64,000 bases of DNA, taken from the NCBI GenBank assembly GCA_003150615.1, contig QALN01000003.1, positions 186,001 to 250,000 of the forward strand, in the 5' to 3' direction. This document shows positions 55,328 to 63,606 of this stretch, one piece after another. Every line of letters begins with the position of its first letter. The first letter of the stretch is position 1. The notes beneath the pieces were generated by a model, which saw nothing but the letters and a program-made list of their open reading frames with translations, was not told the origin of the DNA and made no database searches. The translations under genes were made by a program, and so were the position numbers. Source of the DNA: Flavobacteriales bacterium (lineage in GTDB: Bacteria; Bacteroidota; Bacteroidia; Flavobacteriales; UBA1820).

Positions 55328-55971
55328 ACCCGTTCTCAAAGAAAAACATGGAGCTCGTACTTCGTCCCCTTGGGCGAAGCAACCCCATAACGGTGCAGGT
55401 ACTGGGCATTTGTTCGGCGCTTGCCGTGACCGTGCAGGTAAAAGGCGCGCTGGTCATGGGCGCATCGGTAATGGCTGTTACGGCATTTTCGAGCCTTATC
55501 ATTTCCGCTATGCGCAACGCCATACCTGGCCGTATCCGCATAATCGTCCAGCTGGCGGTAGTGGCTGCGTTCGTAATACTGATAGACCAGCTTCTCAAGG
55601 CGTACATGTTCGACACGTGGCGCAATCTGTCGGTATTCATCGGCCTTATCATCACCAACTGTATCATCATGGGACGTATAGAAGCGTTCGCGCTTGGCAA
55701 TACGCCGTGGAAATCGTTCCTCGACGGCTTGGGTTCAGGATTGGGGTATGCTCTGATATTGCTCACGGTAGCGGTCGTGAGGGAATTTTTCGGTACCGGA
55801 ACGCTTTTCGGTTTCGAGCCGTTGAAACATTTCATGACCGACACGCTCGGTTACGTGCCCAACGGGTTTATGATACTGCCGCCGATGGCCCTTATCATAC
55901 TTGGAATAATAGTCTGGGTGCAGCGTTCGATGGACAAAAGCCTTCAGGAAAAAGAACAGGACGGATGGTGA
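55324..55971 (+). CDS. nqrD: Na+-NQR subunit D
   Basis: A 215-residue, six-helix membrane subunit with the motif GLIITNCIIMGRIEAFALGN (conserved Cys of the intramembrane iron site shared with NqrE) and VREFFGTGTLFGFEPL. The start is at the ATGA overlap with nqrC; an earlier frame from 55198 is not used. A 95-bp gap precedes nqrE. Confidence 0.96.
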   Translation: MNPFSKKNMELVLRPLGRSNPITVQVLGICSALAVTVQVKGALVMGASVMAVTAFSSLIISAMRNAIPGRIRIIVQLAVVAAFVILIDQLLKAYMFDTWRNLSVFIGLIITNCIIMGRIEAFALGNTPWKSFLDGLGSGLGYALILLTVAVVREFFGTGTLFGFEPLKHFMTDTLGYVPNGFMILPPMALIILGIIVWVQRSMDKSLQEKEQDGW

Positions 55972-56066
55972 CGCCGTATGCCGGGATTTAAAAAAATAAA
56001 AAAAGTAGCGTAAAAACTACCGGTGTGCCATAAACGGCCTATGACCGGGAAAAAAGACAAGACAAC

Positions 56067-56684
56067 ATGGAATACCTGAATATTTTCATAAGGAGCGTCT
56101 TTATCGAGAACATGATATTCGCCTATTTTTTGGGTATGTGCTCCTATCTGGCGGTATCTAAAAATGTAAAAACGGCATTCGGACTGGGTGCTGCGGTGAC
56201 ATTCGTGCTGGTGGTAACGGTCCCGGTGAACTACCTGTTGCAGGTGTATGTTCTCGAACCTGGAGCCCTTTCGTGGCTGGGTGAGGACTTTGCCGATGTG
56301 GACCTCAGTTTCCTTAGCTTCATAATGTTCATAGCGGTGATAGCCTCGATAGTGCAGATACTCGAAATGGCCATAGAACGTTACTCCCCGCAGCTTTACG
56401 GAGCGCTGGGAATTTTCCTGCCGCTGATAGCCGTCAACTGCGCCATACTGGGAGCCTCGCTCTTCATGCAGACCAAAGACTTCGCCGACACCGGACAGGC
56501 CGCCGTTTATGCGTTAGGGTCCGGCATAGGCTGGCTGATAGCCATCGTCGAACTTGCCGCCATAAGGGAAAGGATACGCTATTCCAACATCCCCAAACCT
56601 TTGCGCGGTCTGGGTATAGCGTTTATCGTCACCGGACTTATGGCGATAGGCTTTATGAGCTTTATGGGTATAAAACTTTCCTGA
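56067..56684 (+). CDS. nqrE: Na+-NQR subunit E
   Basis: A 205-residue six-helix membrane subunit, pseudo-symmetric to NqrD, opening [20 protein letters not shown] and carrying [16 protein letters not shown] with the paired Cys of the intramembrane iron site. 15 bp separate it from nqrF. Confidence 0.96.
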   Translation: MEYLNIFIRSVFIENMIFAYFLGMCSYLAVSKNVKTAFGLGAAVTFVLVVTVPVNYLLQVYVLEPGALSWLGEDFADVDLSFLSFIMFIAVIASIVQILEMAIERYSPQLYGALGIFLPLIAVNCAILGASLFMQTKDFADTGQAAVYALGSGIGWLIAIVELAAIRERIRYSNIPKPLRGLGIAFIVTGLMAIGFMSFMGIKLS

Positions 56685-56699
56685 AAACCGTAAGATACT

Positions 56700-58007
56700 A
56701 TGAAGAATACAGAGATAATAATCCTCGCGGCTGGCGTATTTTTAGCGGTCACGCTGATACTGGTGTCGTTGCTCCTGTGGGCCAGGAAAAAACTGGCGCC
56801 AGGCGGACGGGTGAAAATAAAGATAAACGACGACCGTATCCTTGACGTCGACTCCGGTTCGAGCCTTCTGTCGACACTTGGCAGCGAGAAGATATTCCTG
56901 CCTTCGGCATGCGGAGGGCAGGGTACGTGCGGTATGTGCAAATGCAGGGTGATTTCCGGCGGCGGAGCCGTACTTCCTACCGAAACGCCGTATTTTACGC
57001 GTGGACAGATAAAGGACAGCTGGCGTCTGGCATGCCAGGTCAAAGTGCGTTCGGACATGGACATACTCGTACCCGAAGAGATTTTCGGTATAAAGAAATG
57101 GGAGTGCGAAGTAGTGTCCAACTACAACGTAGCCACTTTCATAAAAGCTTTCGTAGTCAAGCTCCCGGAGGGGGAAAACCTTAAATTCCGTGCAGGCGGT
57201 TATGTTCAGATAGATGTGCCTGCGGTAGAAGTCGACTACCGGGACATCGACATAAGTCCCGCTCCCGACGACCCGGCCGGACCGGACAAATACAAATCCG
57301 ATTGGGATGCCATGCATCTGTGGGACCTCAGGATGGTAAATCCGGAACCGGTCTTCCGCGCCTATTCGATGGCCAACCATCCTGCCGAAGGGAATATAAT
57401 AATGCTCACCGTGCGTATAGCTACCCCGCCGTACGACGCGAAAGCCGGCGGCTTTATGAAAGTCAACCCAGGTATATGCTCGTCATACATCTTTTCCCGT
57501 AAACCGGGCGACAAGATTACCGTTTCAGGTCCATACGGAGAATTCTTTATAAACGAAAAGAGCGATGCCGAAATGGTTTACATAGGCGGAGGAGCCGGCA
57601 TGGCTCCGCTGCGTTCGCATATCATGCACCTTCTTGAGACGGAACATTCCAAGCGGAAGATAACGTTTTACTACGGCGGCCGCTCGCGCAAGGAACTGTT
57701 CTTTGAAAAGGATTTCAGGGAACTGGAAAAGAAATATCCCAATTTCAAATTCTACGAAGTGCTTTCCTCGCCGGAAAAAGGCGACGACTGGAAAGTGAAG
57801 AAATCGGCCGACGATCCCGAAGGCGACGGTTTCATAGGCTTCGTACACGATGCCGTGATAAAAAACCATCTTCAGGGACATCCCGCGCCGGAGGATATAG
57901 AATTCTATTTCTGCGGTCCGCCGATGATGAACAAGGCCGTGGTCAAAATGTGCGATGATTGGGGCGTGCCGAGGGAGAACGTGCATTACGACGACTTCGG
58001 CAGCTGA
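56700..58007 (+). CDS. nqrF: Na+-NQR subunit F (NADH dehydrogenase subunit)
   Basis: The 435-residue entry subunit has an N-terminal helix (about 5-25), a 2Fe-2S ferredoxin domain with SACGGQGTCGMCKC and a fourth Cys in RLACQVKV, an FAD domain (FRAYSMANHPAEG) and an NADH domain (YIGGGAGMAPLRSHI). It oxidises NADH and passes electrons to NqrC/B. The last gene of the operon; its stop codon touches a very long palindrome that ends the unit. Confidence 0.97.
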   Translation: MKNTEIIILAAGVFLAVTLILVSLLLWARKKLAPGGRVKIKINDDRILDVDSGSSLLSTLGSEKIFLPSACGGQGTCGMCKCRVISGGGAVLPTETPYFTRGQIKDSWRLACQVKVRSDMDILVPEEIFGIKKWECEVVSNYNVATFIKAFVVKLPEGENLKFRAGGYVQIDVPAVEVDYRDIDISPAPDDPAGPDKYKSDWDAMHLWDLRMVNPEPVFRAYSMANHPAEGNIIMLTVRIATPPYDAKAGGFMKVNPGICSSYIFSRKPGDKITVSGPYGEFFINEKSDAEMVYIGGGAGMAPLRSHIMHLLETEHSKRKITFYYGGRSRKELFFEKDFRELEKKYPNFKFYEVLSSPEKGDDWKVKKSADDPEGDGFIGFVHDAVIKNHLQGHPAPEDIEFYFCGPPMMNKAVVKMCDDWGVPRENVHYDDFGS

Positions 58008-58073
58008 CCGTCACTACCCGGTAAAAAAGCGGGGGCCAACAGGCCCCCGCTTTTTTACCGGGTAGTGACGGTC
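58006..58073. terminator. Bidirectional terminator with a 32-bp perfect stem
   Basis: The arms 58006-58037 and 58042-58073 are exact reverse complements around the loop AACA. The stem has a G-rich inner part (GCGGGGGCC) flanked by A6/T6 and a further 18 bp outward. It starts inside the nqrF stop codon and ends 4 bp before the stop of the DUF4252 gene on the other strand, so one structure serves both. Confidence 0.93.
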
Positions 58074-58077
58074 GCGC

Positions 58078-59010
58078 TTACCTGCCGCCGTTTGTTTTTT
58101 TCATCGCGTTAGGTATGGCGTTTTCCGTATTTATATTCATCGTCTTTAGAGCCTTTGCTATCGTCTGCATATCCATATTGCCCTCTATCTCTACAATGGT
58201 TATGTATGAATAATACTTGTATGAAAGCATCAGCCAGCGTTTTATGCGTCCGTCCGGAAATTTCTGAACATAGATGTCCGTCACGTTGGAATTCTGGTTC
58301 AGCTTCATCATATCCTTGTACGGACTGTTTTTTATCAGATCCAATATAGCCTCGATGTACGTATTCATGGCAGATGTACCCATCCCGGAGTAAGTAATCA
58401 CCCTCATCGACGTTATCGACTTGAGCAATGCCGTAAGGTCGTCGTTGCCCGTATCCGGGTTCAGCGCCGAAACCATCTCCAGCATATCCGGCGTAATGTT
58501 TATAACCGAACGGTAACGCTCGTACGTATACTTTTTCAGGAAAGGCTCCGTCACGTTTTCGTTGAGCTGCTGCACATTGCCGTTTATGATTATTTTTTTG
58601 TTCCCGCTTCCGTCCTTGCGCACCTCTATATGTTTTATCTGGGAAATGTCCAGATCGCCGTTTATGTACAACGTCTGTTCCCCTTTGGATGAGGTAACTA
58701 TCGTAGCGGTAGCCGCCTTGGAGCTGGGTTTGGATGGCGAAACCGGAGGAACCGGAGGAACTGGCGGAACCGGAGGAACTGGCGGAACCGGAGGAACTGG
58801 CGGAACCGGAGGTGTCTGCGGAGCCTGACTGTCCGACGCCATTATCACGCATCCGTAGGCATCTTTCGCGTTATCCCCATCCGTACTGTCATGAATTCGC
58901 AGCGCCGGACTGTCCGCTGTATCCGTACTTTGCGGACGCAGGTTTTCCGCCGCAATACTTGCGGAAACAGCCATAAAGGCCATAATGATGAAGGTTCTCT
59001 TATTTTCCAT
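58078..59010 (-). CDS. DUF4252-like exported protein with a (PPV) repeat linker
   Basis: The 310-residue protein has a signal peptide (about 1-21, ending ASIAAE), an acidic region, then about nine Pro-Pro-Val units (about residues 66-92) and a C-terminal domain of about 200 residues. That domain (YRSVINITPDMLEMVSALN, LLKSITSMRVITYSGMGT, WLMLSYKYYSYITIVEIEGNM) resembles DUF4252. In Bacteroidetes such proteins sit downstream of ECF sigma/anti-sigma genes, as here. Function unknown. The linker is encoded by 9-bp tandem repeats (58742-58813) that could vary in number without a frameshift. Confidence 0.75.
   Translation of the reverse strand: MENKRTFIIMAFMAVSASIAAENLRPQSTDTADSPALRIHDSTDGDNAKDAYGCVIMASDSQAPQTPPVPPVPPVPPVPPVPPVPPVPPVSPSKPSSKAATATIVTSSKGEQTLYINGDLDISQIKHIEVRKDGSGNKKIIINGNVQQLNENVTEPFLKKYTYERYRSVINITPDMLEMVSALNPDTGNDDLTALLKSITSMRVITYSGMGTSAMNTYIEAILDLIKNSPYKDMMKLNQNSNVTDIYVQKFPDGRIKRWLMLSYKYYSYITIVEIEGNMDMQTIAKALKTMNINTENAIPNAMKKTNGGR
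58742..58813. repeat. 9-bp tandem repeat (8 units) encoding a Pro-Pro-Val linker
   Basis: Units ACCGGAGGA and ACTGGCGGA (plus-strand sequence) alternate; after an initial pair of the first type they form a higher-order 18-bp period. Each unit adds three residues, so copy-number changes stay in frame. Confidence 0.9.
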
Positions 59011-59068
59011 CGTCGATATAGTATGCTTTTATTTTGTTATCGTTTTTTATCCGCAGGCAACAGATGAA

Positions 59069-59623
59069 TCATATGTTTCTATTGCACTGCCTGTCGTTGT
59101 ATCCGGGAATGTTGAATACGTCCATAACCGGTTCGGTCAGCCCCGCGCCATGGCGTATCATTTCACTGCCGTCCTGCATCCTGGAAGCCATCATGGAAAA
59201 TACGCTCTCTATCTCGTTGAGCGCCTCGTGCGGATTGCTGAACGTATCGGCACACAGCATACACTCCTCCGGATTCACATTATCGCGTTTTATCCCCACC
59301 GTCACCAGAATCGCCAGACATGCCGCCATCGAGGCTATCCTTACGAACTTCATGGTACGCCCGACAGGACGTTTCGCATTTTCGGTAACTTGCGGCCGCT
59401 GTATCATTTCGAGTATCTTCATGTCGAAATCGTCCCCCGGTACGGAGGCCTCGTCGTAATCGCTGCGCGAGAAAAGCGCCTCGTACCGCTTCAACTCCCC
59501 GTCGGCGTGTCCTGATGAGAAATAATCCCTCAGCATCCGTTCCTGGCGCACGTCCGTACCGCACTCGAAATACAGCTCTATCAGCCTTTTTATTTCTTGG
59601 GTGTCCATATTTTCGTTTTTCAT
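59069..59623 (-). CDS. Membrane anti-sigma factor-like protein
   Basis: The 184-residue protein has an N-terminal helical cytoplasmic domain (DTQEIKRLIELYFECGTDVRQERMLRDYF, about 5-35), one membrane helix (FVRIASMAACLAILVTVG) and a periplasmic tail of about 70 residues. Size, order and overlap with the sigma gene mark it as the anti-sigma factor of the ECF sigma factor encoded just upstream. The start ATG at 59623 overlaps the sigma stop, so the two are translationally coupled. Confidence 0.78.
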   Translation of the reverse strand: MKNENMDTQEIKRLIELYFECGTDVRQERMLRDYFSSGHADGELKRYEALFSRSDYDEASVPGDDFDMKILEMIQRPQVTENAKRPVGRTMKFVRIASMAACLAILVTVGIKRDNVNPEECMLCADTFSNPHEALNEIESVFSMMASRMQDGSEMIRHGAGLTEPVMDVFNIPGYNDRQCNRNI

Positions 59624-60132
59624 AGCCTCTCCTTTTGTTTCAGATACATTTGTTTCATCTTTTGGCGCGCCCTGAAAAGGCTCGTCTTTACCATTTCCTG
59701 GGAAATATCCAGTTTTTCGGAAATTTGGCAATAGCTCATTTCCTCTTCCTCGCGCAGCCTCATGGCCGCTTGCTGCAACGGAGGCAGTGTTTCGAGTATA
59801 TGTTCGTATTGTCCCATCCGCTCATCGTTCTCGATAATCTTATCCGGAAGCGGATTCCCTTCGTCTTCTATGTCGAAGCCGTCGTCTATCGATATTCCCC
59901 GCTGCCTGATTTTGCGCCTTAAAAAATCATAGCACAGGTTGCGGCACACGGTCATAAGGTATCCTTCCGGACAGTCGAGTTTTTCCCATTGAACCCTCAT
60001 TTCCCACATTCTGAGCATAGTATCCTGTACGATATCCTCTGCGTCGACACCCTGGCCGACAAGACGGTACGCAAGGCGGAATGCGCTCGTCTTTAAAGGC
60101 AAAATCTTCGTTTTGAATATTTCTATGCTCAT
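59620..60132 (-). CDS. ECF-type RNA polymerase sigma factor
   Basis: The 170-residue protein has region 2 (LAYRLVGQGVDAEDIVQDTMLRMWEMR...GYLMTVCRNLCYDFLRRK) and region 4 (LETLPPLQQAAMRLREEEEMSYCQISEKLDISQEMVKTSLFRARQKMKQ). It leads a sigma/anti-sigma/DUF4252 operon. A TGTAAC-N16-CGTTATA pair upstream (60169-60141, minus strand) looks like an ECF promoter, so it may switch itself on. Divergent from uvrA. Confidence 0.93.
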   Translation of the reverse strand: MSIEIFKTKILPLKTSAFRLAYRLVGQGVDAEDIVQDTMLRMWEMRVQWEKLDCPEGYLMTVCRNLCYDFLRRKIRQRGISIDDGFDIEDEGNPLPDKIIENDERMGQYEHILETLPPLQQAAMRLREEEEMSYCQISEKLDISQEMVKTSLFRARQKMKQMYLKQKERL

Positions 60133-60140
60133 TACGCTTG

Positions 60141-60169
60141 TATAACGTTTAAGAGGGTGGAAAGTTACA
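60141..60169 (-). promoter_or_regulatory. Candidate ECF-dependent promoter (TGTAAC-N16-CGTTATA)
   Basis: Read on the minus strand, TGTAAC (60169-60164) and CGTTATA (60147-60141) are 16 bp apart, the layout of ECF -35/-10 elements. The ATG of the sigma gene begins only 8 bp beyond the -10, so the transcript would have almost no leader. Confidence 0.4.
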
Positions 60170-60388
60170 CATTTTGTTGTTAAATTTTTTTGACTGACTT
60201 ATTATGTCCGCTTCCGATGTTTTTACCGGTGCGGCCATATGTTTTGTCCGGCAGCTTGAAATTATCCCTGACCGGACGGGAATAAATGGTCGGTATTGTG
60301 AATATCGAACAGAGCCTCTGGCTGCGGCCTATGGCTTAAAAATGACTTAATTATCGGTATGTGTTGCCGATGCTCGCGGATTGTTTCG

Positions 60389-60396
60389 TAAATTTG
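60389..60396 (+). promoter_or_regulatory. -7 box (TAAATTTG) for uvrA
   Basis: Exact TAnnTTTG match 33 bp before the uvrA ATG. GTTG at 60363-60366 with a 22-bp spacer is a weak -33. No SOS-type operator was recognised. Confidence 0.55.
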
Positions 60397-60428
60397 CACC
60401 CCGGCTCACTCAGGCCGTACCCTGAACC

Positions 60429-63248
60429 ATGGAAAACAAGCAGCAAACCATAGATATTTTCGGCGCCCGCGAGCACAACCTCAAGGATATAGACCTTACC
60501 ATACCGCGCGGAGCCATGGTTGTCGTGACAGGTCTGTCCGGCTCCGGCAAATCGTCCCTGGCATTCGACACCATATACGCCGAAGGCCAGCGCCGCTACA
60601 TCGAAACGTTTTCCGCCTATGCCCGCCAGTTCCTCGGATCCCTGGAGCGTCCGGATGTGGACAAGATCGACGGCCTGTCGCCCGTCATATCGATAGAACA
60701 GAAGACCACGTCGAAAAATCCGCGCTCCACCGTAGGCACTATAACCGAGATATACGACTTCCTCCGTCTTCTTTATGCCCGCGCCTCGGACGCATTTTCA
60801 CCCACAGGCGAGCTTATGGTCAGCCATACGGACCGGCAGATACAAACGCTTATCGAGGACGCCTACAGAGGGCAGATGATGACCGTCCTCGCTCCTGTGG
60901 TACGCTCCCGCAAAGGGCATTACCGCGAACTGTTTGAAAATATCCTCAAGATGGGCTTCCTCAAAGCCCGCATCGACGGCCAGATAACGGACATTACCTC
61001 CGGAATGCGCCTCGACAGATACAAAACACACGACATAGAAATAGTCATTGACCGTATATCCTCGCCGGAAAAAGACCCTGCGCGCCTTGCCGAAGCCATA
61101 CGCACGGCCATGTATCACGGCGAAGGCACGCTGATGGTGCAAAAATGGGGTGAAGACGGCGTGCGCTATTATTCGCGCCAGCTCATGTGTCCCTCGACAG
61201 GCGTTTCATACCCGTTGCCCGAACCCAACACGTTCTCGTTCAATTCGCCAAAAGGCGCGTGCCCTCAGTGCGGAGGCATAGGCGAGGTGCTTCTCATAGA
61301 TACCGGAAAAGTAATACCCGACCCATCCCTGTCCATACGCAAGGGCGGTATAGCCCCTCTGGGCGAATTTAAAAAGACCTGGATATTCCAGCAGATGGAA
61401 GCTATCGGCCGCCGTTACGGTTTCACGCTAGACACCCCGGTAAAGGACATCCCGGAGGAAGCCATGCACGTGATACTTCACGGCGGGCAGGACAGTTTTT
61501 CGCAACTGGTCGAGGAAATAGGCGTTACCCGCAGCTACGAGATAGATTTCGAAGGCGTGGCCTCGTTCATCCGCTCGCAGGCCGAAGACACCGAAAGCAA
61601 AGCCCTTTCGCGCTGGGCACGCGAGTTCATGAACGAAGTTGAATGCCCCCTGTGCCACGGGACGCGCCTCAGGGAAGAGGCGCTCAATTTCCGTATCGAC
61701 GGGAAAAACATAGCGGAAGTAGCCGCAATGCCGCTCTCTCAACTGTACCACTGGTATGACCGGGCTTACTCCTCGATGAACGCCAAGAATAAAAAGATAT
61801 CCGACGAGATATTCAAGGAACTGAAAAGCCGCACCGGATTTCTGCTCGATGTCGGTCTGGGATATCTTTCGCTCTCGCGCAGTTCCAAAAGCCTTTCCGG
61901 AGGCGAATCGCAGCGCATACGCCTTGCCACTCAGATAGGCTCACAACTGGTAGGCGTGCTTTACATCCTCGACGAACCGTCGATAGGCCTTCACCAGAGG
62001 GACAACCAGCGCCTTATCGACTCTCTTAAAAAGCTCCGCGACGCCGGCAACTCGGTAATCGTGGTCGAACACGACCGCGATATGATACTCGCCGCCGACC
62101 ACATAGTCGATATAGGTCCCGCCGCCGGAGCTTTCGGCGGAAAGGTAGTGTGGCAGGGAAGCCCTTCGGAACTCAAAAAAGCGACCACGCTTACTGCCGA
62201 TTACATAAACGGCGTCAGATCCGTTCCGCGCCGTGACAAACCGCGTGAAGGCTCAGGGAAAATACTGCGCCTGTGCGGTGCGAAAGGCAACAACCTGAAA
62301 GACGTTACGGTCGATTTCCCTCTCGGAAAACTGATATGCGTGACCGGGGTATCCGGCAGCGGTAAATCGACGCTGATAAACGACACGCTGTATCCGATAC
62401 TAAACGCGCATTTTTACAATGCACTGAAAAAGCCCCTGCCTTACGACAGCATAGAAGGGCTGGAAAATATCGACAAAGTCATAGCCATAGACCAGTCGCC
62501 GATAGGCCGCACCCCGCGTTCCAACCCAGCCACATACACCGGAGTATTCTCCGACATACGCTCGCTATTTGCCGAAGTGCCCGAGTCGAAAATACGCGGA
62601 TACAAACCGGGCCGTTTTTCGTTCAATGTCAAAGGCGGCCGTTGCGAGGAATGCCAGGGCGCCGGCCTCAAAACCATCGAAATGAATTTCCTGCCTGACG
62701 TCCACGTGAACTGCCCCTCTTGCGGAGGCAAACGCTACAACCGCGAAACCCTCGAAATACGGTACAAAGGCAAGTCGATATCCGACGTGTTGGACATGAG
62801 CATCGACGAAGCGGTGGATTTTTTTGAACCCATTCCTTCCATTTATCGTAAGATCAAGACATTGAAGGACGTCGGCCTCGGCTATCTTACACTCGGACAG
62901 CAAAGCACCACTTTGTCCGGAGGCGAGGCCCAGCGCGTGAAACTAGCTTCCGAGTTGTCTAAAAAAGATACCGGCAATACATTCTACATACTGGACGAGC
63001 CTACTACCGGCCTGCATTTCGAAGACATACGCGTACTTATGGGCATACTCGGCTCGCTTGCCGACAAAGGCAACACAGTGTTGGTGATAGAACACAACAT
63101 GGACGTGATAAAACTGGCCGACCATATCATAGATATGGGCCCGGAAGGAGGGCAGGAGGGCGGTTACGTGGTGGCCACAGGCACACCCGAACAGATAGTC
63201 GGCAAGGGTGCGGGCTATACGGCATCGTTCCTTGGCAAGGAATTGTGA
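60429..63248 (+). CDS. uvrA: Excinuclease ABC subunit A
   Basis: The 939-residue DNA-damage sensor of nucleotide excision repair has two ABC ATPase halves. Walker A motifs are GLSGSGKSS (about 34-42) and GVSGSGKST (about 639-647), and signatures LSGGESQRIRLA (about 488) and LSGGEAQRVKLA (about 831). The zinc fingers CPQCGG...CPLCHG and CEECQG...CPSCGG are complete. The short insertion pattern and length fit the standard UvrA (not UvrA2). Divergent from the ECF operon. Confidence 0.98.
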   Translation: MENKQQTIDIFGAREHNLKDIDLTIPRGAMVVVTGLSGSGKSSLAFDTIYAEGQRRYIETFSAYARQFLGSLERPDVDKIDGLSPVISIEQKTTSKNPRSTVGTITEIYDFLRLLYARASDAFSPTGELMVSHTDRQIQTLIEDAYRGQMMTVLAPVVRSRKGHYRELFENILKMGFLKARIDGQITDITSGMRLDRYKTHDIEIVIDRISSPEKDPARLAEAIRTAMYHGEGTLMVQKWGEDGVRYYSRQLMCPSTGVSYPLPEPNTFSFNSPKGACPQCGGIGEVLLIDTGKVIPDPSLSIRKGGIAPLGEFKKTWIFQQMEAIGRRYGFTLDTPVKDIPEEAMHVILHGGQDSFSQLVEEIGVTRSYEIDFEGVASFIRSQAEDTESKALSRWAREFMNEVECPLCHGTRLREEALNFRIDGKNIAEVAAMPLSQLYHWYDRAYSSMNAKNKKISDEIFKELKSRTGFLLDVGLGYLSLSRSSKSLSGGESQRIRLATQIGSQLVGVLYILDEPSIGLHQRDNQRLIDSLKKLRDAGNSVIVVEHDRDMILAADHIVDIGPAAGAFGGKVVWQGSPSELKKATTLTADYINGVRSVPRRDKPREGSGKILRLCGAKGNNLKDVTVDFPLGKLICVTGVSGSGKSTLINDTLYPILNAHFYNALKKPLPYDSIEGLENIDKVIAIDQSPIGRTPRSNPATYTGVFSDIRSLFAEVPESKIRGYKPGRFSFNVKGGRCEECQGAGLKTIEMNFLPDVHVNCPSCGGKRYNRETLEIRYKGKSISDVLDMSIDEAVDFFEPIPSIYRKIKTLKDVGLGYLTLGQQSTTLSGGEAQRVKLASELSKKDTGNTFYILDEPTTGLHFEDIRVLMGILGSLADKGNTVLVIEHNMDVIKLADHIIDMGPEGGQEGGYVVATGTPEQIVGKGAGYTASFLGKEL

Positions 63249-63344
63249 TATCTTACACAGGCCGTTCTATATTTCTTCTCCGGTGAGACATTAGTCCTCA
63301 AGGGCCGTTCGGGGAGGCCTTGTTAAAAAATAATTTAAGAGGTT

Positions 63345-63509
63345 AAAACGTTCGTTTAAAGCGTTATACGTTGTTGTAGGAATTTTCTAGGCGGGAAAAA
63401 ATGGAGAATCGTACATTGATGTATATAACCAACTGAATGTTATTTTTTATGTAAAATACCGGGATTTAAAATGCAATTTTTTAATTTTGACTGGAAAAAC
63501 GAACGTTTT
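63345..63509. repeat. Candidate invertible element: 13-bp inverted repeat with a 139-bp spacer
   Basis: AAAACGTTCGTTT (63345-63357) and its exact reverse complement AAACGAACGTTTT (63497-63509) flank 139 bp. The core AAACGTTCGT fits the ARACGTTCGT repeat that I recall from the Mpi-controlled invertible promoters of Bacteroides fragilis. Spacing is within the range of such promoters. It lies 97 bp before a serine-recombinase homologue. Confidence 0.6.
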
Positions 63510-63551
63510 TAAAGACTAAAAAACGTATATGTGTTTGATATATAACATTTT

Positions 63552-63582
63552 ATGGCTTCTTTTTTTCGTTTTCCGAAGCCAT
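63552..63582 (+). promoter_or_regulatory. Leader hairpin before the recombinase-like gene
   Basis: ATGGCTTC (63552-63559) pairs with GAAGCCAT (63575-63582) across a 15-nt, T-rich loop. It lies 24 bp before the GTG start and after the right arm of the inverted repeat. Confidence 0.4.
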
Positions 63583-63606
63583 GTATAAATTGTGTGGGTA
63601 TAACTG

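Larger units (their letters stand above)
63249..63606. other. AT-rich region between uvrA and the recombinase-like gene
   Basis: About 360 bp of low-GC DNA containing the inverted repeats at 63345-63357 and 63497-63509 and a hairpin at 63552-63582. No open frame and no perfect TAnnTTTG box is seen in the present orientation. Confidence 0.6.

Noticed and set aside
58742..58813. Short tandem repeats as a CRISPR array
   Set aside because: Units are 9 bp with no spacers and code for Pro-Pro-Val within a protein.
63299..63322. Terminator after uvrA
   Set aside because: CAAGGGCC/GGCCTTG has a bulge and no T-run; too weak to call.
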